Positions 1 to 5,059 of a DNA stretch of 5,059 nucleotides are shown here, piece by piece. Source of the stretch: a bacterium (GTDB lineage: Bacteria > Chloroflexota > Dormibacteria > Aeolococcales > Aeolococcaceae); the NCBI GenBank assembly GCA_021850405.1, contig JAJZMA010000212.1, positions 1 to 5,059 of the forward strand, written 5' to 3'. Both the position numbers and the translations under genes were made by a program. The stretch's first letter is position 1. Every line of letters begins with the position of its first letter. The notes under the pieces were generated by a model, which was not told where the DNA came from, searched no databases, and saw nothing but the letters and a program-made list of their open reading frames with translations.

Positions 1-2
1 CG

Positions 3-161
3 GCGACGACCACAGTGCTTACGTATAGGAGATGGTCGCGTGGTGTACTGTTTCTGGTATTGGGCATCTGCATTCTGGGCATAGGGATGGCCAGGGTCCA
101 TGAGGCAGCCACTACCGGCTGCTGCGGCAATATAGTGGAGGCTACCAACCTTGCCGGATAA
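3..161 (+). CDS. C-terminal end of a small membrane-anchored protein (5' end outside window)
   Basis: The reading frame is open from the first bases of the window to a TAA at 159-161, giving about 52 residues. A basic stretch (YRRWSRG) is followed by one hydrophobic segment (LFLVLGICILGIGMA) and then a short polar tail containing a Cys-Cys pair. This looks like a single membrane anchor with the basic side in the cytoplasm. An internal GTG at position 15 has no ribosome binding site, so the true start is probably upstream of the window. Its last codons overlap the start of the following ATPase gene, which implies co-transcription and translational coupling. The family cannot be named from this fragment. 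Small anchored proteins, some with SAF domains, are known next to MinD-like ATPases in actinobacterial transfer and pilus loci, but no SAF signature is visible here. Confidence 0.55.
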   Translation, partial: ATTTVLTYRRWSRGVLFLVLGICILGIGMARVHEAATTGCCGNIVEATNLAG

Positions 162-1848
162 CAGCCAGCGGCGCGCGTTTGTGGTCCTCCTTGCCGATGG
201 GGACGACGCAGAGGGACTGGCGCGCCTTCTGGAAGATGTGCGGCTGCCAGAATCCAGCCAGGGCGCTATCTTTGTGGCCGCCCCGGTGCGGGGCCTGGAC
301 TTTTTCGCGAGCGAATCTGGTCAGGCCGAGATCGATGCATGGTGGGCAGCCACCATTCCGGCCGATGCCATTCCGGTCTATCTCTGTGCGGACGAGCCCG
401 GTCTTGAAGACTGGCTCGGCGGGCTGGATGGTGAGTTTTATGTTGGCTTGCCCTCTGCGGAAGCAGGGAGCCGCTACAGTGGTGACAGCGTACATACCTT
501 TGTCGCCCGATCTGTCCTGGATTTTGCGACCGCTGTAATGCAGGATTTCTCGGACGGCCCGTCTCCGCTTTTTGACCGGGGCGAAGCGCTCCGGATGGCT
601 GCGCTCAGCAGCGATTTCCCGCTGGACTTTGAAGATGAGGAGCCCTCACCTCCCCCTGCCCCATATTCGCCCCGCGCTGGCAGTATGCAGCCGTATCCTG
701 CTCCATCGGCACCATCGGGGCCGACCTTTGCGCCGCCCCCCCCCATGGGGCAGCAGCCATGGATGGCGGGTGCTCCGGGAAGGGAACCAGCTGAGCCTGC
801 GTCGCCCCATCCGTTTGATCTGATCATGGGAGCACTCACCAGGGTGGCACCGCCAGCCCCACCTGCGTTTTCGTCATCTCCCTCATACGGCGGGGGTGCC
901 AATGGTGGCTCAGCCGGGGCTCCCTACGGGCGAGGCGGCCAGACTGCTGCAGCGCCACCTATCCGGGCAGCAGGCGCCTCCAGCGGCAGTTCGAAGGTCA
1001 AGCTCCCTGGGTGGCCTCTCAAGGGAAAGAGGCGCAATTTCAATCCCACCCCAAACCGGGAACTTGCCCAGCGGATGCTGCAGCGCGGACCGACTGTTGT
1101 AGTCATGGGCTCCAGAAAGGGTGGGGTTGGCAAAACCAGCTATGCAGCCGCGGTTGCCATTGTGGCGGGCACTGTGCTCGATTCGGTTGGCCACCAGGCT
1201 GCAATACTCGATGCCAACATAGCCAATCCGGATGCCTGGGGCCAGATGAACCTGCCTCCGCGCGCAGGAACAGTGCGTGATGTGGTTGCAGCGCTTACTG
1301 CCAACCGGGAACCACCCGACCCGGTACATGCCCAGACACCAGCACTGGCATGCTACCCCGAGGCCAGGGAGACTACCGAATACTCCAAGACCGACGTGCA
1401 GCGGATAGCTGAGTACCTGAAGCGCAGGTACACCTTTATTGTCGTGGATATGACCAACCGGCTTCCTGATCCCCTGGGGGGGCCCGAAGCGGCTGCTGCA
1501 GCATACTGGCTTGAGCAGGCGGACGTACTTGTGCTTCCCACCACGTCGGCAATCCAGGATTTCAACGGCGTTCTGGACTATCTGGAAGTGCCCAATCTTC
1601 CACCCACAGTCGTGCCCTATATAGTGCCCAACCAGAAGGCGAACCGGAATCATGTGCGCACCCAGCAGTACCTCTCCCACATTGCTGAGCAGGTAGTCGC
1701 AATTGTGGAGATCCCGGATGAAGCGGATCAGGTAAGGCTGGCGGGCATGGAAGGTGTTCCGGTCGAAAAGGTCTCAGCTACACTGAGGGATGCCTACCGG
1801 GAGCTAACCGAGGTGGTTGTCAATGCCCCGAGAAGGGCGCGGGTTTAG
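151..1848 (+). CDS. MinD/ParA-type ATPase with N-terminal alpha/beta domain and Pro-rich linker (CpaE/TadZ-like)
   Basis: This 565-residue protein has three parts. Residues 1-150 form a probable alpha/beta domain starting with a hydrophobic strand (FVVLLADGDD). Residues about 165-270 are a Pro/Gly/Ala/Ser-rich, probably disordered linker, followed by a basic patch (KLPGWPLKGKRR). Residues about 312-560 form a ParA/MinD ATPase domain: deviant Walker A KGGVGKTS at 323-330 with signature Lys323 and Lys328, Walker A' LDAN at 353-356, and Walker B FIVVD ending at Asp433. The second Asp expected in Walker A' is Asn356. CpaE/TadZ proteins have a similar order (atypical receiver domain, then MinD ATPase) and place pilus or secretion machines at the cell pole, so such a localisation role is inferred. 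The TTG start is the only start codon after the in-frame stop at 133-135, and GGAGG at 137-141 lies 9 bases upstream. A nine-C run at 736-744 lies in the linker. The ATPase domain is certain; the TadZ-like role is moderate. Confidence 0.9.
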   Translation: MPDNSQRRAFVVLLADGDDAEGLARLLEDVRLPESSQGAIFVAAPVRGLDFFASESGQAEIDAWWAATIPADAIPVYLCADEPGLEDWLGGLDGEFYVGLPSAEAGSRYSGDSVHTFVARSVLDFATAVMQDFSDGPSPLFDRGEALRMAALSSDFPLDFEDEEPSPPPAPYSPRAGSMQPYPAPSAPSGPTFAPPPPMGQQPWMAGAPGREPAEPASPHPFDLIMGALTRVAPPAPPAFSSSPSYGGGANGGSAGAPYGRGGQTAAAPPIRAAGASSGSSKVKLPGWPLKGKRRNFNPTPNRELAQRMLQRGPTVVVMGSRKGGVGKTSYAAAVAIVAGTVLDSVGHQAAILDANIANPDAWGQMNLPPRAGTVRDVVAALTANREPPDPVHAQTPALACYPEARETTEYSKTDVQRIAEYLKRRYTFIVVDMTNRLPDPLGGPEAAAAAYWLEQADVLVLPTTSAIQDFNGVLDYLEVPNLPPTVVPYIVPNQKANRNHVRTQQYLSHIAEQVVAIVEIPDEADQVRLAGMEGVPVEKVSATLRDAYRELTEVVVNAPRRARV

Positions 1849-1868
1849 CAGAAGGCAGAGGTTAAGCA

Positions 1869-2321
1869 ATGTCACAGGTTTTCAAGAAAAAGCAGGCTGC
1901 AGGCGATGATCGTCCGAGTGCTGACGATCTGCGTGAGCAGCGGCTGGAGGACGTGCGTACGGTTGCCGAGCGTTTCATATTTGATCTCGGGCGCCTGATT
2001 GCGGGGCACGAGACTGACTTTCATGAGTACGTGGTACCCAGTCTGGCAGCAACACTGGTGTCAAGCGTTGAACCTTTCCTTGAGACCGGCGATGCCATGC
2101 GGCCCAACTTTGGTGACTACGGAGAGATGCGGGTGGAAGGCAATCTGCTGGATCCCAGGGTGCCAATCTCTGCCCAGATAGAGTTTACTGACCAGTCAGT
2201 GAGGGAGAGCGCTGGCGGTGACCTGATCCCGACTCCGCGCCGCCGCATGGTGCTCACCATGACGATAGACCCGCAGGAGGGGATGATCACTGCGGTCAGC
2301 CTTGTTGCCAAGGATTCGTAG
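1869..2321 (+). CDS. uncharacterised 150-residue soluble protein of the transfer operon
   Basis: I do not recognise this family. The first 30 residues are highly charged (MSQVFKKKQ, then acidic and basic residues). Residues about 28-75 look helical with a hydrophobic face (ERFIFDLGRLIAGHE, then SLAATLVSSVEPFLE). The last half looks rich in beta strands (ISAQIEFTDQSVRE, RRMVLTMTIDPQEGMITAVSLV). There is no signal peptide, membrane segment or cysteine, so a cytoplasmic protein is expected. Helices followed by strands would suit an NTF2-like fold, as in VirB8/TcpC-like transfer proteins, but that is speculation without a detectable motif. The ATG has GAGG at 1858-1861, 7 bases upstream. The gene begins 20 bases after the ATPase stop and ends 8 bases before the next start, so it is probably co-expressed with both and may be a partner of the ATPase. 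Confidence 0.85.
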   Translation: MSQVFKKKQAAGDDRPSADDLREQRLEDVRTVAERFIFDLGRLIAGHETDFHEYVVPSLAATLVSSVEPFLETGDAMRPNFGDYGEMRVEGNLLDPRVPISAQIEFTDQSVRESAGGDLIPTPRRRMVLTMTIDPQEGMITAVSLVAKDS

Positions 2322-2329
2322 AGGAGACG

Positions 2330-2944
2330 ATGCAGCCTCCATCTCAGCCTCCCAGGAGTAGCGGGCGGCCACTGGTGGACCGGCACCCCCAGCATATACC
2401 GCTGCCCATAGGCGACCTGCGCGTCGTGCGCAGGGATTACCGGATGTCGCCTCTGTACCGTCGCTTCCGTAACGACTTGCCCAACTATCTGGCACTCCTC
2501 GGTGTAGCACTGGCGCTCGCTGGTGCGGTGCTCGTGGTTGCGTCGCTCACTCCTGCAGTTTACGAGGAGAACGGCATTGTCCATGTGGGCAGCATGGTGC
2601 TGCCTCCAGCTGCGGCCGGGAGCGCTGTCTATGATTATGGGGGGGGAAATCTGCCTGCCCTGGCTCTTGACTACGAGGGCCCGCAGACTGTTGGAGCCAT
2701 GAATGAAACAGTGGGAGGGGTGGTGGAGACCGGGCGATGTGTGATGACAGTGTCAGGTTCAGCGGTCTCTGCCACCTGTGCCTTTACTATTGGGAAGACC
2801 AGCTTTACCTCAGACGATAGCTATAGCCTGCAGCAGCAGGCATGGCTGCGCACTTATTCGAATGGGGAGACGGCAGTCATACCCGTGCCAGCCGATGGCA
2901 CAGCGATACCGGTCCCGTTTCCAGTAGGATTTTCACCGAAATGA
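2330..2944 (+). CDS. uncharacterised single-pass membrane protein with extracytoplasmic domain
   Basis: The 204-residue protein has a Pro-rich N-terminal tail (residues 1-26), a strongly basic segment (RVVRRDYRMSPLYRRFRND, 31-49) and one hydrophobic segment at about 51-72. A 130-residue Gly/Val/Thr-rich domain follows. The positive-inside rule puts the N terminus in the cytoplasm and the large domain outside. Cys137 and Cys150 are the only cysteines and lie in the outside domain, so a disulfide is possible. The domain looks beta-rich and ends in a Pro-rich strand (TAIPVPFPVGF). I recognise no family. Position in the operon suggests an envelope component of the transfer or secretion machine. 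Start: ATG with GAGGAG at 2321-2326, only 3 bases away and overlapping the previous stop codon. An eight-G run at 2639-2646 lies in the outside domain. The TGA at 2942-2944 overlaps an in-frame ATG of the HAD gene frame. Confidence 0.85.
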   Translation: MQPPSQPPRSSGRPLVDRHPQHIPLPIGDLRVVRRDYRMSPLYRRFRNDLPNYLALLGVALALAGAVLVVASLTPAVYEENGIVHVGSMVLPPAAAGSAVYDYGGGNLPALALDYEGPQTVGAMNETVGGVVETGRCVMTVSGSAVSATCAFTIGKTSFTSDDSYSLQQQAWLRTYSNGETAVIPVPADGTAIPVPFPVGFSPK

Positions 2945-3006
2945 GACACCAGGGGCTTCCGGGGCATGAGAGACTTGCCCTAGTGACCCGGATGAAGGGG
3001 AGGCAG

Positions 3007-3795
3007 ATGGCAGCAGCACGTGCAGCCCATGAAGTGGGGGGGAAGCCAAGAAGGCAGGTCATCATCTTTGATGCGGATGACACCCTCTGGTATACCGCCC
3101 CGTCCTACACCCAGGTACTGGATGAATGTCAGGCGCTGGTTGCCCAGGCTGGACTTTCAGGCGAGGAGTGGCGGAAGCGGCACGTGCAGCTGGATGTTTC
3201 GTTGACAGCGACCATGCATCTTTCCCGTAGGCAGTTTCCACTGGCAGCAAGAACTGCAGCAGTGCAACTCATGGAAGAAGCGGGGTTTGCCGTAGACCCT
3301 GCCCTGGCAGACAGGGTGGAGGCGCTTGCGCGTTCAGTCTTCTCAAAGCCGCTGCCACTGCTTCCTGGTGTTGAGGCAGCCCTCACCCGGCTGCGCCGTC
3401 AGGGACATCACCTGGTGCTGCTTACCAAGGGCGACTATGGGGTGCAGGCGCCACGGATCGTGGACAGCGGTCTCGCGTTGCACTTTGCCGAGCTACGGAT
3501 TGTAAAGGAGAAATCTCCCGAGCTGTTTTCACGCATCGCCCAGAAGGCCGGGGTCGCCCCTGCTGACTGCTGGTCAGTGGGCAACAGTCTCCCCTCAGAC
3601 ATAAACCCTGCGCTTGCCTGTGGCATGCGTGCAGTGTGGATTGATGCAGATGTATGGGCCTATGAGCGACGGGAGACGGTCCCACGGTCCGGGGCCCTGA
3701 TCCGGGCCAACCGGATAACCGAGCTTCCCATACTGCTGGGCGCGCAGATGGTGGCGGCTCGCCGCCCCGCCCATGGCAGGGAGCTTTCCCTGTAG
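3007..3795 (+). CDS. HAD-superfamily hydrolase (probable small-molecule phosphatase, C1 cap)
   Basis: With the start chosen here this is a 262-residue haloacid dehalogenase-type phosphohydrolase. Motif I is FDADDTLW, with nucleophile Asp22 and acid/base Asp24. Motif II is VLLTKGD with Thr140. The motif III lysine lies in VKEKSPELF (about residues 167-169). Motif IV is GNSLPSDINPA, where Asn replaces the first Asp of the usual GD and Asp198 is kept. This GNS..SDI form is common in a known HAD subgroup, so activity is expected. About 115 residues between motifs I and II, largely helical, indicate a C1 cap, as in phosphoglycolate phosphatase or YjjG. The substrate is unknown. ATG 3007 is favoured by AAGGGGAGG at 2995-3003. 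Alternatives are ATG 2992, and ATG 2941, which overlaps the previous stop as ATGA with a weak AGGA at 2926-2929. A seven-G run at 3036-3042 lies just inside the gene. It has no known role in conjugation and may be an accessory gene. Confidence 0.9.
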   Translation: MAAARAAHEVGGKPRRQVIIFDADDTLWYTAPSYTQVLDECQALVAQAGLSGEEWRKRHVQLDVSLTATMHLSRRQFPLAARTAAVQLMEEAGFAVDPALADRVEALARSVFSKPLPLLPGVEAALTRLRRQGHHLVLLTKGDYGVQAPRIVDSGLALHFAELRIVKEKSPELFSRIAQKAGVAPADCWSVGNSLPSDINPALACGMRAVWIDADVWAYERRETVPRSGALIRANRITELPILLGAQMVAARRPAHGRELSL

Positions 3796-3803
3796 TCAGG
3801 GAG
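3786..3803. terminator. possible hairpin between convergent genes
   Basis: TCCCTG at 3787-3792 pairs with CAGGGA at 3797-3802 around a TAGT loop, and a T-G pair can extend the stem by one. The stem includes the stop codon of the HAD gene and lies 9 bases from the end of the opposing gene. No T-run follows on either strand, so it is not a classical intrinsic terminator. It may still slow or end convergent transcription, or be chance. Confidence 0.25.
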
Positions 3804-3811
3804 CCTGATGG

Positions 3812-4444
3812 CTAATGGCTGCTGGATTGCTCGACAGCCTCAATGGTGGCATGCACCAGCCGCTCCATCTTGCCTATGAAATCGGTGGAGTTGTCGATGA
3901 CGGTGTGCCCTGGGTGGTTTCCATAGATCTGCTGCAGGACATGATCGTAGGCAATGGCCTCCTCTGCAGTGTCCCAGCGAGCCGGGTTAGTGGATGAGAA
4001 TGCGTTCTGGGCACCATCTGCTGCAGTTACCAGATGCATGATGGCATCGTAGCTCCTGATCACATCCTCGATGCTTCGTCCAGTCTCGGCCAGCGCTGCC
4101 GCCAGGCAGTCATGGGGATGGTAGGCAAGCCCATCCAGCTCGCCCCGGTCGTAGAGAAGTACCACCACCTCTTCTTCAGGGAAGAGCGTGGCAAGTCGCC
4201 GGAAGCTTTCGCGCAGCGATGTCTGGGTAGCCAGCACTTCCCGCTGGAAAACACACGCGGGGCCTCTCGTTCTCGACACTCCGCCAATATCTGGAATGCC
4301 AGCAGAGACCAGCAGCGTGACCGCCTCAGGCGCAGTCAGGACCGCAAGGCCATGTTCCCGCAAGGAGCGCGATACCAGGGGAAGAGCGGTGGTCTTGCCT
4401 GCACAGGAGCCGCCTGTCAGCAGGATCTCTACGGTCTTGCGCAC
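3812..4444 (-). CDS. P-loop NTP-binding protein, AAA_28 / TTD14-like
   Basis: This is a 210-residue soluble P-loop protein. With the GTG start at 4444-4442, the Walker A motif GGSCAGKTT lies at about residues 11-19, right after strand VEILLT. A probable Walker B is VVVLLYDRGELDG with Asp99. The C-terminal half has a conserved-looking arrangement (RWDTAEEAIAYDHVLQQIYGN, then HPGHTVIDNS and FIGKMERL), which resembles the bacterial AAA_28 family and the N-terminal domain of insect TTD14. It is kinase-like, but no substrate is known for bacterial members. Start: AAGGAG (plus-strand 4450-4455) is 5 bases from GTG 4444 but only 2 from TTG 4447, so GTG is preferred. The gene runs against all others in the window, ends 16 bases from the HAD gene and is divergent from the coupling-protein gene. 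It is probably under its own promoter in the palindrome-bearing gap. Confidence 0.85.
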   Translation of the reverse strand: MRKTVEILLTGGSCAGKTTALPLVSRSLREHGLAVLTAPEAVTLLVSAGIPDIGGVSRTRGPACVFQREVLATQTSLRESFRRLATLFPEEEVVVLLYDRGELDGLAYHPHDCLAAALAETGRSIEDVIRSYDAIMHLVTAADGAQNAFSSTNPARWDTAEEAIAYDHVLQQIYGNHPGHTVIDNSTDFIGKMERLVHATIEAVEQSSSH

Positions 4445-4478
4445 CAATTCTCCTTACAATCCTCAGATCATGCTGCCT

Positions 4479-4488
4479 TGGGGCCCCA
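4479..4488. promoter_or_regulatory. palindrome TGGGGCCCCA, copy 1 (candidate operator half of a pair)
   Basis: A perfect 10-base palindrome in the gap between divergent genes, 35 bases upstream of the GTG start of the minus-strand P-loop gene. The same core recurs at 4503-4512, centred 24 bases away. Paired palindromes between divergent promoters are typical of dimeric regulator sites. No regulator gene is in the window, so this is a candidate only. Confidence 0.4.
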
Positions 4489-4498
4489 GCACCATTGC

Positions 4499-4516
4499 CC
4501 CCTGGGGCCCCAGGGG
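4499..4516. promoter_or_regulatory. perfect 18-base palindrome, copy 2 (candidate operator or hairpin)
   Basis: CCCCTGGGGCCCCAGGGG is a perfect inverted repeat with no spacer and contains the same TGGGGCCCCA core as copy 1. It lies 74 bases before ATG 4590. As RNA it could form only a strained hairpin because it has no loop, so binding of a dimeric protein to DNA is the more natural reading. It could also form a cruciform or, with copy 1, a larger stem. Confidence 0.45.
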
Positions 4517-4573
4517 CGGAACATGTCACCAAAACGTCACGACCCAGTCTATCCGTTTGGGCCTGCCAGGGTT

Positions 4574-4579
4574 TACGAT
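4574..4579 (+). promoter_or_regulatory. possible -10 element for the coupling-protein gene
   Basis: TACGAT matches the actinobacterial TANNNT -10 pattern. Transcription would start near 4586, almost at ATG 4590, giving a leaderless or near-leaderless message. This would explain the absence of a ribosome binding site before 4590. No good -35 hexamer is seen 17-18 bases upstream, so this remains weak. Confidence 0.3.
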
Positions 4580-4589
4580 CTCATTAGTT

Positions 4590-5059
4590 ATGCAAAGTGC
4601 CCCCAAGGTTAGTACAGCAAAGCAGGATGCAAAGCTTTTTGGAGTGATCCTGGCCATCTGGCTGGTGCCATGGTTTTTACTCACCGTCGCAGCCAAGCTG
4701 GCAGGCGGCAACCCCACTGCCAGTCCCCTGGAAGCGCTCACACCCTCCTTTATCTTTGGCAATTACCATCGCGATCACGGCATCGTGTGGTGGCATCTGG
4801 TAGGAGCATATGGGCCGATAAATGTAATAGTGTTCTGGGCGGTTCTTGTTCTTCTGTGCGGTCTGCTTGTGGGTGGCGTTGTTGTCTACCGGATGAACGC
4901 CACCGGCAATGTGCATCTGGGACGGTTTGGTCACATGATCGCGCCCAAGAACCTGGAACGCACCTCCAGATGGGCCACTGCGATGGATCTTCACCGCCTG
5001 CATGTGAGAAAGGCGCGGCCAGGCTGTATCACCCTTGGACGGCGGGGTAGCGCGCTCAT
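4590..5059 (+). CDS. type IV coupling protein, VirD4/TraG-like, N-terminal part (3' end outside window)
   Basis: The 156 complete codons present match the start of an actinobacterial VirD4/TraG/TraD-type coupling protein, the hexameric inner-membrane ATPase that brings DNA-relaxase to a type IV secretion channel. A short cytoplasmic tail leads into membrane segment 1 (about residues 16-35, FGVILAIWLVPWFLLTVAA). A loop outside the cell of about 40 residues and membrane segment 2 (about 76-100) follow. A cytoplasmic region then carries RWATAMDL (about 127-134) and GCITLGRRG (145-153), the pattern I associate with the sequence just before the Walker A region in this family. The ATPase motifs themselves are beyond the window, so the call rests on topology and this junction. 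No Shine-Dalgarno site precedes ATG 4590. The frame stays open upstream to an ATG at 4470, which would add 40 residues across the palindromes. The 4590 start is preferred because the added residues look non-coding. Confidence 0.75.
   Translation, partial: MQSAPKVSTAKQDAKLFGVILAIWLVPWFLLTVAAKLAGGNPTASPLEALTPSFIFGNYHRDHGIVWWHLVGAYGPINVIVFWAVLVLLCGLLVGGVVVYRMNATGNVHLGRFGHMIAPKNLERTSRWATAMDLHRLHVRKARPGCITLGRRGSAL

Noticed and set aside
474..902. Gly-rich open frame on the minus strand
   Set aside because: It is the antisense of the Pro-rich linker, since Pro codons read as Gly on the other strand. No independent support.
910..1680. Long open frame of 256 codons on the minus strand opposite the ATPase
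   Set aside because: It lies wholly opposite a gene with clear Walker motifs, and its translation is rich in Cys, Gly and His without a recognisable motif. It is a shadow of GC-rich codon use.
3586..3620. Loss of activity in the HAD protein because motif IV reads GNS rather than GD
   Set aside because: The GNS..SD form is normal in a known HAD subgroup, and the second Asp and all other motifs are intact.
3007..4444. Split polynucleotide kinase-phosphatase (HAD phosphatase plus P-loop kinase)
   Set aside because: The HAD protein has a large helical C1 cap between motifs I and II, unlike the uncapped phosphatase of those enzymes, and the P-loop protein resembles the AAA_28 type instead.
4034..4612. 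Open frame of 192 codons on the plus strand across the P-loop gene and the divergent gap
   Set aside because: It is antisense to a gene with a clear P-loop and strong ribosome binding site, has no motif, and runs through the palindromes.
4677..5003. Open frame of 108 codons on the minus strand near the window end
   Set aside because: It is opposite the coupling-protein frame, which has two good membrane segments and family-like sequence.

Overview
The window reads as part of the transfer region of an integrative conjugative element or conjugative plasmid from a GC-rich, Gram-positive-type bacterium. The gene style fits Actinomycetota best: a CpaE/TadZ-like MinD ATPase upstream of a VirD4-type coupling protein, one TTG and probably one GTG start, and strong Shine-Dalgarno sites. 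Frequent ATA and AGG codons argue against a typical Streptomyces, and a Chloroflexota host cannot be excluded. The organism assignment is inference.

Layout: (1) positions 3-161 hold the C-terminal end of a small membrane-anchored protein. (2) Positions 151-1848 encode a 565-residue ATPase with an alpha/beta N-terminal domain, a long Pro/Gly/Ala-rich linker and a C-terminal ParA/MinD domain. Its TTG start overlaps the preceding stop by 11 bases. (3) Positions 1869-2321 encode a 150-residue soluble protein I do not recognise. (4) Positions 2330-2944 encode a 204-residue protein with one membrane segment and an outside domain, also unrecognised. (5) About 3007-3795 encodes a HAD-superfamily phosphatase. 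(6) On the opposite strand, 4444-3812 encodes a P-loop nucleotide-binding protein of the AAA_28/TTD14-like type, convergent with the HAD gene. (7) After a 145-base divergent intergenic region with two GC palindromes, 4590 to the window end encodes the N-terminal part of a type IV coupling protein (VirD4/TraG-like) with two membrane segments.

Genes 1-5 are tightly packed (overlaps or gaps of 8-62 bases) and probably form one operon. The ATPase, the two unknown proteins and the first fragment are plausible parts of a membrane secretion or conjugation machine served by the coupling protein. The HAD hydrolase and the AAA_28-like protein are not recognised transfer components and look like accessory genes placed inside the transfer region. 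The most unusual features are this convergent phosphatase/P-loop pair, the twin palindromes between the divergent genes, and the two unrecognised proteins following the ATPase. There is no tRNA, rRNA, CRISPR array or transposase visible.
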